Source: Clostridia bacterium (GTDB lineage: Bacteria > Bacillota > Clostridia > Oscillospirales > CAG-272). From it: DNA of 64,000 nt. Below the pieces are notes generated by a model. That model saw only the letters and a program-made list of their open reading frames with translations. It was not told the origin of the DNA and searched no databases. The first letter of the stretch is position 1; the number at the start of each line of letters is the position of its first letter. Below, piece after piece: positions 1 to 8,827 of this stretch. The DNA lies in assembly GCA_017398595.1 (NCBI GenBank), contig JAFQFR010000027.1, positions 1-64,000 of the forward strand. The letters are read 5' to 3'. The position numbers and the translations under genes were made by a program.

Positions 1-909
1 ATGGACGGCGCTATCCTCGTTGTTGCAGGTACCGATGGTCCTCTTCAGCAGACTCGTGAGCACGTTCTGCTCGCTCGTCAGGTTGGCGTTCCTGCAATCG
101 TTGTATTCATGAACAAGTGCGACATCGTTGATGACGCTGAGCTGCTCGACCTCGTTGAGATGGAGATCCGTGATCTGCTTTCTCAGTACGAGTTCCCGGG
201 TGACGATATTCCGATCATTCGTGGTTCCGCTCGTGAGGCTCTTACCTCTGCAAGCACTGACCCGAACGATGCAGTATATGCACCTATCAAGGAGCTGATG
301 GATGCTGTTGACAGCTACATTCCTACTCCTGACCGTATGGCTGACAAGCCCTTCCTTATGCCTGTCGAGGACGTATTCTCCATCTCCGGCCGTGGTACCG
401 TTGCTACCGGTCGTGTAGAGAGAGGTACTCTCCACATGTCTGAGGAAGTTGAGATCATCGGTCTGACCGATGAGAGAAGAAAGACCGTTATCACCGGTAT
501 CGAGATGTTCCATAAGCTCATGGACGAGGCTCAGGCTGGTGACAACATCGGTGCACTTCTCCGTGGTGTTCAGAAGAACGAGATCGAGCGTGGTCAGGTT
601 CTCTGCAAGCCCGGTACCATCAACCCCCACACCGAGTTCATCGGTCAGGTTTACGTACTTACCGAAAAAGAGGGTGGCCGTCAAAAGCCCTTCTTCTCCG
701 GTTACCGTCCTCAGTTCTACTTCAGAACTACCGACGTTACTGGTACGATCAAGCTTCCCGAAGGCACTGACATGTGCCGCCCCGGCGATAACGTAAACAT
801 GGATGTTCAGCTGATCACTCCTATCGCTATCGAGGTTGGTCTTCGTTTCGCTATCCGTGAGGGTGGTAGAACCGTAGGTTCGGGCGTCGTTACCGAAATC
901 AAGGGCTAA
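1..909 (+). CDS. tuf: Elongation factor Tu, C-terminal three quarters (5' end outside window)
   Basis: Translation factor that delivers aminoacyl-tRNA to the ribosome as a GTP complex. The visible 302 residues begin inside the G domain (the MDGAILVV stretch, about residue 110 of a roughly 400-residue protein). They include the NKCD guanine-specificity motif near residue 38 and the GSA motif near residue 75, followed by both beta-barrel domains, ending VVTEIKG. The ATG at base 1 is an internal methionine, not the start, because the P-loop and switch regions are missing upstream. Codon use is strongly biased, as expected of a highly expressed gene. A good terminator follows at once, so tuf is the last gene of its transcript. 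Confidence 0.98.
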   Translation: MDGAILVVAGTDGPLQQTREHVLLARQVGVPAIVVFMNKCDIVDDAELLDLVEMEIRDLLSQYEFPGDDIPIIRGSAREALTSASTDPNDAVYAPIKELMDAVDSYIPTPDRMADKPFLMPVEDVFSISGRGTVATGRVERGTLHMSEEVEIIGLTDERRKTVITGIEMFHKLMDEAQAGDNIGALLRGVQKNEIERGQVLCKPGTINPHTEFIGQVYVLTEKEGGRQKPFFSGYRPQFYFRTTDVTGTIKLPEGTDMCRPGDNVNMDVQLITPIAIEVGLRFAIREGGRTVGSGVVTEIKG

Positions 910-928
910 TTCATTAGACTTTTGTTCG

Positions 929-958
929 ATCGGAGAGAGTTTCGGCTCTCTCCGATTT
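929..958 (+). terminator. Rho-independent terminator of tuf
   Basis: An 11-bp perfect stem (929-939 with 946-956) closes a short TTTCGG-type loop about 20 bases after the tuf stop. The T run is short, so the strength is moderate. Confidence 0.8.
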
Positions 959-978
959 GAATATTATTTTCATATAAT

Positions 979-1090
979 TATCTTTGGGGAATGGTGCAAT
1001 TCCATACCGGCGGTAAAGTCCGCGAACACCTTTGGTGCCGAACAGGTGCAATTCCTGTACCGACAGTATAGTCTGGATGAGAAAAGATAA
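979..1090 (+). ncRNA. FMN (RFN) riboswitch upstream of ribU
   Basis: The conserved RFN core is visible: a GGGGAATGGTGCAATTCC block, CCGGCGGTAAAGTCCGCGA, a GAACAGGTGCAATTCCTG block and CCGACAGTATAGTCTGGATG. The ends TTATCTTT and AAAGATAA form the closing P1 helix. It lies 100 bases before ribU and is followed by a terminator, so it probably switches transcription off when FMN is high. A TATAAT at 973-978 is the likely -10 box; I see no good -35. Confidence 0.95.
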
Positions 1091-1137
1091 ACGCTACTTG
1101 TGTAATACACTATTTTTGTATTCTGCTCATGTAGCCC

Positions 1138-1169
1138 AAATCCCCTCTGCGAGGGGATTTTATTTTTTC
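1138..1169 (+). terminator. Riboswitch-controlled terminator before ribU
   Basis: The AAATCCCC/GGGGATTT hairpin with a T-rich tail ends just before the ribU ribosome binding site. It is the expected expression platform of the FMN riboswitch. Confidence 0.88.
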
Positions 1170-1193
1170 TCCTACCCATATTAGGAGGACAAA

Positions 1194-1865
1194 ATGACTA
1201 ACAGTAATGATAAGATTAGAAAAATAATCGCAATGGCATTATTCACTGCTGTTGCATATATATTTGGTATTTTACCATCCATAAAGGTTAACTTTTTATC
1301 TTTGGATATCAAAGATGCGTTTATTGCCATCGGTGCGTTATACTTAGGTCCAACGACAGGAGTTGTTGTTTCTGCGGTCGTCTCTGTTATGGAAACTATA
1401 TTTGGAAGCACTACCGGTTTTTATGGTTTGATTATGAATTTTTTGGGCTCTGCAGCTTTTGCAGCGGTTGCTTCGTTAATCTATACGAATAAAAAAAGTC
1501 TTGCAAATGCAATAATTTCCTTGGCTTTCGCCACTATAAGCATGACATTGATCATGCTTGTCGCGAATTTGATTTTTACCCCGTATTATATGGGAGTTGA
1601 AATACAAATGGTAAAAGATCTGCTCATACCTCTGTTTTTACCTTTTAATTTGGTAAAAGGCATTCTGAATTCTGCTTTGGTTATGATGTTCTACAAACCT
1701 ATTTCTGTTGCTTTGAAAAAAGCACGGCTGTCTACCGGAACGACAACTTCTGTCGGGATGAATAAAAATACAGTCATAATTTTTGTGATCTCATTAGTAA
1801 TCGTTGTACTGTCGTTCGTATTTATATTTTTCAAACTTGACGGTGTACTTGCAATTCCATCTTGA
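1194..1865 (+). CDS. ribU: ECF transporter S component, riboflavin-specific (RibU-like)
   Basis: Membrane substrate-binding subunit of an energy-coupling-factor vitamin transporter; it would use the shared EcfA/A'/T module, which is not in this window. The 223-residue protein has about six hydrophobic segments and the S-component look at its N-terminus (IIAMALFTAVAYIFGILP), plus an extra C-terminal membrane segment (about 190-215) after a Ser/Thr-rich linker. Riboflavin specificity rests mainly on the FMN riboswitch upstream. The start follows an AGGAGG site. The gene is visibly more AT-rich than its neighbours, which may mean transfer. Confidence 0.88.
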   Translation: MTNSNDKIRKIIAMALFTAVAYIFGILPSIKVNFLSLDIKDAFIAIGALYLGPTTGVVVSAVVSVMETIFGSTTGFYGLIMNFLGSAAFAAVASLIYTNKKSLANAIISLAFATISMTLIMLVANLIFTPYYMGVEIQMVKDLLIPLFLPFNLVKGILNSALVMMFYKPISVALKKARLSTGTTTSVGMNKNTVIIFVISLVIVVLSFVFIFFKLDGVLAIPS

Positions 1866-1925
1866 TTTTATATATATATTGGTGTACAATGTAAATATCA
1901 CATGAAAAATGCATAGGAAGTACAA

Positions 1926-2402
1926 ATGTTAGAAAATATCCTCGGACCTGAGTTTTATACCTTTCTCATTTCCATGGTGCCTATTATCGAGCTGCGTGGA
2001 GCAATTCCTGTCGGACAGGCGCTTGGACTTTCCTTTTGGCAGTGCTTTTTTATCAGTACGATCGGCAATATGCTCCCCGTACCGATTATTTTGCTTTTTG
2101 TGCGCGCTGTTCTCGGCTGGATGAAGGGCATTAAATACCTTGATAAAATTGCACTTTGGGTGGAAAAAAAGGCAGCAAAGCACTCCGGACAGGTAACCAA
2201 ATATGCAACATGGGGCTTGTTTATATTTGTTGCGATCCCGCTGCCCGGCACGGGGGCTTGGACAGGCTCCCTTATAGCGGCACTGCTCGATATGCGGATG
2301 AAAAAGGCACTTCCTTCCATTTGCGCCGGTGTGCTTGTGGCAGGACTGCTTGTCAGCGCGATTTCTTTCGGCTTTTTGAGCTTTTTAGATTTTCTTCTGT
2401 AA
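1926..2402 (+). CDS. Small multi-drug export family membrane protein (COG2426-like)
   Basis: A 158-residue protein with four to five membrane segments. The N-terminal ELRGAIPVGQALGL motif and the central IPLPGTGAWTGSLIAALLDM motif are typical of the COG2426/putative small multi-drug export family, whose true substrate is not established. It follows ribU by 60 bases and is followed within 10 bases by the next gene, so it probably shares a transcript with that gene. The start ATG follows an AGGAAG site. Confidence 0.8.
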   Translation: MLENILGPEFYTFLISMVPIIELRGAIPVGQALGLSFWQCFFISTIGNMLPVPIILLFVRAVLGWMKGIKYLDKIALWVEKKAAKHSGQVTKYATWGLFIFVAIPLPGTGAWTGSLIAALLDMRMKKALPSICAGVLVAGLLVSAISFGFLSFLDFLL

Positions 2403-2412
2403 GGTGATTGTT

Positions 2413-4059
2413 TTGAGAAGATTGCATGTAAGCAGCGGTCGGCAGCAGAAAAAGGGTGAGTTTCTCACCCCTTTTCTGGCTGTTTTTTTGTTGATCGCCA
2501 TTCGCTTTTTGTACTGTGGATTCAAGTATTATCCGCAGTTGGATGACTATATCCAACATCATAATTACGCCGCGCAGGCGGGTGTTATCGAAAATATCCA
2601 AACGCTTGGTCTGCTTGCTGCACGTCCGCTTGCAGGCGTTCTGGATATTACGCTGTGGTCATGGCTTTGGCCCTGCCAAATCATCGGCGTCCTTTTGATC
2701 AGTGCAATGTACGCAACGGCGGCAGTGCAGTTTCAGAAGCTGTTTGCAAAGCTGTTCGGCACTTCGTCGTTCTTCCTTGTGGTGTTTGCGCTTTTACCGC
2801 TCGGAATCGAAGGTACATATTGGATGAGCGCTTCCACGCGTATCATTCCGGGACTGATGCTTGCTGCGCTTTCGGCGTCTTGCTTTTTGCGTTTCTTGGA
2901 AGACGGCGGTCGGCGCTATGCGATCCTTTCTTTCCTGTGTCAGTTTTTAACCTTTTGTTTCTATGAGCAGGCAGCCGTGCTTTCCTGCGCGCTCAACGTG
3001 CTGATCGCATTGCTGCTGATCCGCAAAAGTGACAAGCGTTGGCTGTTTTGTTTCACTTGCATTTTGAGCGCAGCGCTCTATTTTCTGCTCTGCAAGCTCG
3101 CAGGACCGAGCATTTTGTATGACGGTCGAACCGGCATCATCCTGCCGAAACCCGGCTATTATTTTGACACGTTTCTGCCCGATCTGCTTTCACAGCTTTA
3201 CTCCGCTTTTTGTGGCGGCGGTTATTATACGCTTGTGTACGGCTTTATCCGCGGTATTATGCAGATCCTCAAGGACGGTGCTTGGCTGTATTGCCTGTGC
3301 ATCCTTGCGGCATGTATCTTTTTTGCCTGTGTTTCGATACGCCGACATAAGGAGGGCAGGGGAAAGCTGCTTGCCCCGCTCGGTATCGGCATTCTTTTGA
3401 TCCTGGCACCGCTTGCGCCCTTTTTCATCATTGAAAATCCGTGGTTCTCTTTGCGCGGTACGGTGATGAGCTTTGCAGGTATTGCGCTTGTTGCGGATGT
3501 GGTCATTCGCCGGATCACCGGCAATAAGAAGCATGCGGTTGCGGTATTGGGGTCGTTTGCGGCGTGTATTTTCTGCATTTGCTCGGTATCGGAGATCGCT
3601 GACTATCGCTCCAACCATGAAGCGGATACACGCGTGGTCAGTACGATCGCGACGATCGCTCCCGAATACCCCGGCGGCGGAAAAGTGGCGATCCTCAATG
3701 TAGAGCCTTCTTACGTCAGCGAACTGAACTGCTATTACCACGAGCATATCACCGGCGTGACCGAATCATCGTGGGCACTGACCGGTGCAGTGCGCTGCTA
3801 TAATGAAAACCCGAATGAATGGATCACCTATGTGCCGATTTCTATATCCGAATATCCCGCCTATAAAAAGTGGGAATACTCGACAAAGACGCTCGGTTCG
3901 ATGGACGGCGTATATCTCTACGATTATGAGGATAACACGATCGAGAAACTGACGGTTTCCTACAACGGCGAAGGAGATTTTGCACTGTACCATGCAAACG
4001 GCGAATTTTTCGGCAGGATCGTCGAAGAAGACGGCATCGGCAGTTTTTTTGAAGAATAA
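2413..4059 (+). CDS. Polytopic membrane protein, GT-C glycosyltransferase-like, function unknown
   Basis: About 548 residues with roughly ten to twelve hydrophobic segments over the first 400 residues, then a soluble C-terminal domain of about 140 residues. The first extracellular loop carries a paired acidic motif (YPQLDDY), which with the topology recalls GT-C or GtrII-like glycosyltransferases; I cannot name a specific family. I prefer the TTG at 2413 because an AAGGTGAT ribosome site overlaps the upstream stop and sits 4-5 bases before it. A GTG at 2404 is the alternative. The gene ends 60 bases before the S-box promoter. Confidence 0.6.
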   Translation: MRRLHVSSGRQQKKGEFLTPFLAVFLLIAIRFLYCGFKYYPQLDDYIQHHNYAAQAGVIENIQTLGLLAARPLAGVLDITLWSWLWPCQIIGVLLISAMYATAAVQFQKLFAKLFGTSSFFLVVFALLPLGIEGTYWMSASTRIIPGLMLAALSASCFLRFLEDGGRRYAILSFLCQFLTFCFYEQAAVLSCALNVLIALLLIRKSDKRWLFCFTCILSAALYFLLCKLAGPSILYDGRTGIILPKPGYYFDTFLPDLLSQLYSAFCGGGYYTLVYGFIRGIMQILKDGAWLYCLCILAACIFFACVSIRRHKEGRGKLLAPLGIGILLILAPLAPFFIIENPWFSLRGTVMSFAGIALVADVVIRRITGNKKHAVAVLGSFAACIFCICSVSEIADYRSNHEADTRVVSTIATIAPEYPGGGKVAILNVEPSYVSELNCYYHEHITGVTESSWALTGAVRCYNENPNEWITYVPISISEYPAYKKWEYSTKTLGSMDGVYLYDYEDNTIEKLTVSYNGEGDFALYHANGEFFGRIVEEDGIGSFFEE

Positions 4060-4071
4060 TCGATAAAACTA

Positions 4072-4100
4072 TTGCATAAGTGCAAACTGTGTGGTAGAAT
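4072..4100 (+). promoter_or_regulatory. SigA-type promoter for the SAM riboswitch-metK unit
   Basis: TTGCAT at 4072-4077 and TAGAAT at 4095-4100 are separated by 17 bases. Transcription would start about 20 bases before the riboswitch. Confidence 0.75.
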
Positions 4101-4119
4101 AGATTCACAAAAAAATATT

Positions 4120-4204
4120 TTCTTATCAAGAGCGGCGGAGGGACTGGCCCTGTGAAGCCCGGCAACCTACTTTTTGAAAGGTGCCAAATCCTGAGAGATG
4201 AGAT
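4120..4204 (+). ncRNA. SAM-I (S-box) riboswitch upstream of metK
   Basis: Shows the S-box signature: CTTATCAAGAG at the 5' side, GGAGGGACTGGCCC, TGAAGCCCGGCAACC, GGTGCCAAATCC and the closing TGAGAGATGAGA. P1 forms between 4121-4127 and 4197-4203. It precedes a strong terminator and metK, so SAM should repress its own synthesis. Confidence 0.95.
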
Positions 4205-4209
4205 TTTTC

Positions 4210-4239
4210 GCCCTCGGGATATGCCCGAGGGCATTTTTT
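4210..4239 (+). terminator. S-box expression-platform terminator
   Basis: A 9-bp GC-rich stem GCCCTCGGG/CCCGAGGGC followed by six T bases, placed between the SAM aptamer and metK. Confidence 0.9.
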
Positions 4240-4263
4240 ACGCCGAAAAGAAAGGATCAAATA

Positions 4264-5445
4264 ATGAGCAAATATCTCTTTACTTCCGAGTCCGTGACCG
4301 AGGGACATCCCGATAAGATCTGCGACAAGATCTCGGATGCCATCCTGGACGCAATGCTTGCGCAGGATCCCAACTCCCGCGTTGCTTGCGAGACCTTTAC
4401 GACGACCGGTCTTATCATGGTCATGGGCGAAGTTACTACCAATGCAAGCGTTGACATCTCCGAGATCGCGAGAAATACCGTCCGCGAGATCGGCTACGAC
4501 CGTGCAAAATACGGCTTTGACGCAGAGACCTGTGCGGTGCTGAGCTCTTTGCACAAGCAGTCTCCCGACATCGCGCTCGGCGTAGATAAATGCGCAGAGG
4601 CAAAGTCGGGCGAGCAGAGCGACGGCCTCGACACCGGTGCAGGTGACCAGGGACTGATGTTCGGTTATGCATGCGATGAGACCAAGGAGCTGATGCCCCT
4701 GCCGATCTCGCTCGCACATAAGCTTGCAATCCGTCTTACCGAGGTAAGAAAGAACGGCACGCTGACCTATCTGCGTCCCGACGGAAAGACGCAGGTTACG
4801 ATCGAATATGACGACGGCAAGCCTGTACGCGTAGATACCATCGTCGTTTCCTCCCAGCATGGCGAGGATGTAACCCTCGAGCAGATCCGTGCAGACATTA
4901 TCGAGCATGTTATTACGCCCATTATTCCCGCAGATATGATGGATGCGGATACGAAGATCTTCGTCAACCCCACCGGACGCTTTGTAATCGGCGGTCCTAT
5001 GGGCGACACCGGTTTGACCGGCAGAAAGATCATCGTAGATACCTACGGCGGATACTCCCGTCACGGCGGCGGCGCTTTCTCGGGTAAGGACCCGACTAAG
5101 GTTGACAGAAGTGCTTCCTATGCGGCAAGATACATCGCAAAGAATGTTGTTGCCGCAGGTCTCTCTTCCAAGTGCGAGGTGCAGATCGCGTATGCGATCG
5201 GCGTCGCAAAGCCTGTTTCGGTCATGGTAGATACGTTCGGCACCGGTAAGGTTTCGGACGAGAAGATCTCCGCTGCGGTAAACGAGCTGGTTGACCTCAG
5301 ACCGGCGGCAATCATCAAGAAGTTTGATCTCCGCCGTCCGATCTACAAGCAGGTTGCGGCATACGGTCACATGGGCAGAGAAGACCTTGGTATGCCTTGG
5401 GAAAAGCTCGATCTTGTTGACGCTCTGAAAGAAGCTACAAAATAA
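4264..5445 (+). CDS. metK: S-adenosylmethionine synthetase
   Basis: Makes SAM from methionine and ATP in the cytosol. The 393-residue length is normal. Diagnostic motifs are present: [17 protein letters not shown] at the N-terminus, [12 protein letters not shown] around residue 118, and [23 protein letters not shown] around residue 260. The ATG at 4264 is preferred because an AAAGGA ribosome site precedes it; an in-frame ATG at 4198 lies inside the riboswitch and is not used. Regulated by the SAM-I riboswitch. A strong hairpin follows, so it is monocistronic. Confidence 0.98.
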   Translation: MSKYLFTSESVTEGHPDKICDKISDAILDAMLAQDPNSRVACETFTTTGLIMVMGEVTTNASVDISEIARNTVREIGYDRAKYGFDAETCAVLSSLHKQSPDIALGVDKCAEAKSGEQSDGLDTGAGDQGLMFGYACDETKELMPLPISLAHKLAIRLTEVRKNGTLTYLRPDGKTQVTIEYDDGKPVRVDTIVVSSQHGEDVTLEQIRADIIEHVITPIIPADMMDADTKIFVNPTGRFVIGGPMGDTGLTGRKIIVDTYGGYSRHGGGAFSGKDPTKVDRSASYAARYIAKNVVAAGLSSKCEVQIAYAIGVAKPVSVMVDTFGTGKVSDEKISAAVNELVDLRPAAIIKKFDLRRPIYKQVAAYGHMGREDLGMPWEKLDLVDALKEATK

Positions 5446-5451
5446 AAATTT

Positions 5452-5495
5452 ACCCCTGTTACAATGTTTTCATATATTGTAACGGGGGTGTTTTT
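5452..5495 (+). terminator. Terminator of metK
   Basis: A 14-bp stem (5452-5465 with 5476-5489, one G-T pair) ends in a GTTTTT tail. The 3' arm overlaps the -35 box of the next promoter. Confidence 0.85.
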
Positions 5496-5505
5496 CGTGT
5501 ATAAT
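5477..5505 (+). promoter_or_regulatory. Promoter embedded in the metK terminator
   Basis: TTGTAA (5477-5482) and TATAAT (5500-5505) with exactly 17 bases between. The predicted transcription start (about 5512) is almost at the first good start codon of the next gene. Confidence 0.6.
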
Positions 5506-5514
5506 GATAGTATT

Positions 5515-5811
5515 ATGATTATTTTCAGCATTTTGGCGGTGTTTGGCGCGTACGCGCTTTTGCGAGAGCTTGTCATGCTGTTCGGGCGGAAAAAGCGTGC
5601 GGTGGCAGCGGTTCGGATCCGTGCAGATATGGATGCGAATGCATGCACCGATGCTGTGCGCTTCGTCGAACTGCTCTCCCAAAGCAATCGGCAGCTCGAG
5701 AGTGCACCCGTGCTGCTGTGTGATGCACCTGTGCCAAAGGATTTGCAAAATTACGGATATGAGATCTATGTCAGACAGACGGATACGGAGGAAGAATGTC
5801 GGAGGAACTGA
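5515..5811 (+). CDS. Small membrane-anchored protein of unknown function
   Basis: About 98 residues: an N-terminal membrane segment (MIIFSILAVFGAYALL), a basic patch (GRKKR) that would keep the rest cytosolic, then a soluble 65-residue domain. I do not recognise the family. The ATG at 5515 is chosen because the sequence before it lies in the metK terminator and promoter; no clear ribosome site precedes it, so the message may be close to leaderless. Its end overlaps the start of recD2 by 16 bases, so the two are probably co-transcribed and translationally coupled. Confidence 0.6.
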   Translation: MIIFSILAVFGAYALLRELVMLFGRKKRAVAAVRIRADMDANACTDAVRFVELLSQSNRQLESAPVLLCDAPVPKDLQNYGYEIYVRQTDTEEECRRN

Positions 5812-8024
5812 AAAAGGAAATAACCGGCACTGTGGAGGCGGTCGTCTTTCGCAATGAGGCGAACGGCTACACGATTTTAGAGGTATACATAGAAGGCAAA
5901 AAAGAAGTCGCTACCGTCGTCGGCGTTCTGCCGTTTGTCGGCGAGGGCGAATCCATTACCGTGCGCGGCGATTGGGTATTCCACAGCGAATACGGCAAGC
6001 AGTTCAAAGCGGACAGCTTTGAAAAGCGCATTCCGAAGGATACGAGCGCGATCCTGAAATACCTGTCGTCGGGCGTCGTCAAGGGCATCGGACCGAAAAC
6101 GGCGGCAAAGATCGTAGAAAAATACGGCGCGGATTCTCTGGACGTATTGGCGGAGCATCCCGATTGGATCACCGAGTTCAAGGGCATCACGGCGCGCAAA
6201 GCACTGGAGATCAGCGAGCAGATCCGCACGCAGACCAGCTTTTATAAGCTGTTTGACTTCTGCAAGGATCGCCTGCCTATGACGGTGGCGCTGCGCATTC
6301 ATCACGCATACGGCGACCGCGCGATCGAGATGCTGCGCGAAAATCCATATCGCCTTTGCGGCGAGATCGAGGGGTACAATTTTGCCGCCGCGGATGCGAT
6401 CGCTATCGAAAGCGGCTATGCGAGTGAAGGGCGCGAACGCATTTTCGGTGCAACGGTGCAGGTGTTAAAGCGTGCCTGTGAAGTCGGCGGGCACGCTTGC
6501 CTGCCTGTCAAAACAGTCATCGCCGAGGTGGCGGAGCTGATCTCGATAGATGCCAAAGTCGTCGCCGAGCAGGAAAAAGAATTTGCCATGAGCGGCGAGA
6601 TCGGGTATCTGCACCGCGAGGGCGGCTCACTGCTGTATATCAATGAGTTTTTGAGCACCGAGCGGGGAATCGTCCGGCTCTTGCAGCGCTTGGATGCAAA
6701 CTGCATTCGTTATGATTTTTCGGACATGGATGCCATGGTGCGCCGCGTCGAGCTGGAAAGCAGCATTTCTTTTGCCGCAGAGCAGCGCACAGCGATTTTT
6801 GAAGCGGCAGAAAGCGGCGTGATGATCATCACGGGCGGTCCCGGCACGGGAAAAACCACGATCATCAAGGCACTGATCCGCATTTATGAAAGCATGGGAT
6901 GCGACGTGGCACTTGCCGCACCGACAGGACGCGCGGCAAAGCGTATGTCCGAGTCCACCGCGCACGATGCAAAAACCATTCACCGACTGCTCGAGGTAGA
7001 ATATCGTGACGATGACGGCGGCGGTACCGTTTTTGCCCGCAACGAGCGTAACCTTTTAGACGAAGATATTATCATCGTGGATGAAGCGTCCATGATCGAC
7101 ATGTTCTTGATGCTTTCACTGTTGCGCGCAATTCGTCCCGGTGCAAGACTTGTGCTGATCGGTGACTGCGACCAGCTCCCGAGCGTCGGCGCGGGCAATG
7201 TGCTGCGGGATATGATCGGCAGCGGCGCGTTTAATACCGTGCGGCTGACCGAGGTGTTCCGACAGGGCAGCGAAAGCCTGATCGTGACCAATGCGCACCG
7301 TATCAACCGCGGCGAAGCGCCCATTTTAGATCGACACGATATGGACTTCTTCTTTATGCGTCGACAGGGCGGTGATGAGATCCTCGGCACTTTGATCGAT
7401 GTTTGCATCAACCGCTTGCCGAAAACCTACGGCGTCAGTGCGTTTGATCGCATACAGATCATCACGCCGACCAAAAAGGGCGGCGCCGGCACAGAATCGC
7501 TCAACCGACTCCTGCAGCAAAAGCTCAATCCGCCGGCTGCCGGAAAGCGTGAAAAAAAGTACGGCGAGGTGGTATTCCGCGAGGGCGACAAGGTCATGCA
7601 GGTTCGCAATAATTATGATCTTTCCTGGCTCGAGGGCGGCAAAGAGCGGTTTGGTATTTATAACGGTGACATCGGTATCATTCAAAAGATCTTTGAAAGT
7701 CAAAGTTACATGATGATCGATTTCGACGGCCGCGAGGTGAAATATCCGTTTGACTCGCTCGAAGAACTGGAGCATGCCTATGCGATCACGGTACATAAGA
7801 GTCAGGGAAGTGAGTATCCGATCGTGCTGATGCCGATCACCGATTTTCCGCCGATGCTGATGACGCGTAATTTGCTGTATACAGCGGTCACGCGTGCTAA
7901 AGAAATGGCGATCCTGATCGGACGGGAAAGTGCGTTGACGCAAATGGTGGAAAATGCGCAGGAGTCTGTTCGGTACACGGGTTTGCAGAGCCTGTTGGAG
8001 GCGGCGAATGGCAAGGCTGATTGA
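5796..8024 (+). CDS. recD2: RecD2-type ATP-dependent 5'-3' DNA helicase
   Basis: Superfamily 1B helicase of the RecD2 (YrrC) type, acting in DNA repair without RecBC. The 742 residues show an N-terminal OB-like region, helix-hairpin-helix elements (KGIGPKTAAKIVEKYG near residue 95), Walker A GGPGTGKTT near 350, Walker B IIVDEASM near 425, an R-x-R-type finger region, and a C-terminal UvrD-like part with AYAITVHKSQGSEYP near 665. The start overlaps the end of the small membrane-protein gene. It also overlaps comF by 17 bases. Confidence 0.95.
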   Translation: MSEELKKEITGTVEAVVFRNEANGYTILEVYIEGKKEVATVVGVLPFVGEGESITVRGDWVFHSEYGKQFKADSFEKRIPKDTSAILKYLSSGVVKGIGPKTAAKIVEKYGADSLDVLAEHPDWITEFKGITARKALEISEQIRTQTSFYKLFDFCKDRLPMTVALRIHHAYGDRAIEMLRENPYRLCGEIEGYNFAAADAIAIESGYASEGRERIFGATVQVLKRACEVGGHACLPVKTVIAEVAELISIDAKVVAEQEKEFAMSGEIGYLHREGGSLLYINEFLSTERGIVRLLQRLDANCIRYDFSDMDAMVRRVELESSISFAAEQRTAIFEAAESGVMIITGGPGTGKTTIIKALIRIYESMGCDVALAAPTGRAAKRMSESTAHDAKTIHRLLEVEYRDDDGGGTVFARNERNLLDEDIIIVDEASMIDMFLMLSLLRAIRPGARLVLIGDCDQLPSVGAGNVLRDMIGSGAFNTVRLTEVFRQGSESLIVTNAHRINRGEAPILDRHDMDFFFMRRQGGDEILGTLIDVCINRLPKTYGVSAFDRIQIITPTKKGGAGTESLNRLLQQKLNPPAAGKREKKYGEVVFREGDKVMQVRNNYDLSWLEGGKERFGIYNGDIGIIQKIFESQSYMMIDFDGREVKYPFDSLEELEHAYAITVHKSQGSEYPIVLMPITDFPPMLMTRNLLYTAVTRAKEMAILIGRESALTQMVENAQESVRYTGLQSLLEAANGKAD

Positions 8025-8748
8025 CCTGTTTCATGACTACCTCTTTGTGCCGAAATGCGCGGTATGCCGCACGCGCATGGATCGCAGCGGCAACGGGATC
8101 TGTGAACGCTGCCGATTTGCATACGAGGATCTGAAGGCGGAATATTGCGACTTCTGCGGTATGGAGGCATCGGTTTGCACCTGCATGCCGCAGAATCTGC
8201 TGATGAATGGCTGTACCGACTATCGAAAACTTGCATTTTACAAAAACGGCGGCGAGACAAATGTTGTGCGCAGTATGGTGTACGGCGTCAAGCGGCAGCA
8301 CCCGCTTGCGCTGATGCGTTTTCTCGCACGGGAGATTGCCGCACTGGATCCCGACGGTATCACCGCCGAAACCGTTGTGACCTATGCGCCGCGCTCACCG
8401 CAGACCCTCAAAAAATACGGATACGATCAGGCAAAACTGCTGGCAAAATTCGTTGCCAAGGAGAGCGGCTGCCGTTTTCAAACCTTTCTTCGCCGCCGTC
8501 GTACAAAGCGGCAGTCCGAGCAAAAGCTCTTGAACTACAGTCAGCGCCTTGCCAATGTTCGCGGCGCGTTCGTGCTCTGCGATGCAAAGTCGGTGCGCGG
8601 AAAAGATGTTTTGCTGATTGATGACGTGGTCACCAGCGGTTCAACGATTGGTGAATGCATGTCCATGTTGTATGGCGCAGGGGCAAAATCGGTCACATGC
8701 AGAAGTATTGCGCGCACTTATCCAAAGAATAAACACAAAATAGATTGA
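8008..8748 (+). CDS. comF: ComF-family phosphoribosyltransferase-like protein
   Basis: ComFC-like protein of about 246 residues; family members are needed for DNA uptake in naturally competent bacteria. The N-terminal third carries cysteine pairs (CAVC, CERC, CDFC, CTC), as expected of the zinc finger, and the C-terminal half has the PRPP-binding loop LLIDDVVTSGSTI. I chose ATG 8008 because a GGAGG site lies 8 bases upstream and homologues begin close to the first CxxC; earlier in-frame starts lie inside recD2. It overlaps recD2 by 17 bases, so the two are coupled. Confidence 0.92.
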   Translation: MARLIDLFHDYLFVPKCAVCRTRMDRSGNGICERCRFAYEDLKAEYCDFCGMEASVCTCMPQNLLMNGCTDYRKLAFYKNGGETNVVRSMVYGVKRQHPLALMRFLAREIAALDPDGITAETVVTYAPRSPQTLKKYGYDQAKLLAKFVAKESGCRFQTFLRRRRTKRQSEQKLLNYSQRLANVRGAFVLCDAKSVRGKDVLLIDDVVTSGSTIGECMSMLYGAGAKSVTCRSIARTYPKNKHKID

Positions 8749-8773
8749 TTTTTAATTTTCTTTGTGATACAAT
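8745..8773 (+). promoter_or_regulatory. Promoter of the mreB-like gene
   Basis: TTGATT (8745-8750), a 17-base spacer and TACAAT (8768-8773), 55 bases before the start codon. The -35 box overlaps the comF stop. Confidence 0.7.
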
Positions 8774-8827
8774 TATCCTGTTAAGGTATGCACTTTAATA
8801 ATTTATGCACCGAAAGGATCGTACAAA

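Noticed and set aside
970..1179. Minus-strand open frame of 69 codons
   Set aside because: It lies inside the FMN riboswitch and its terminator.
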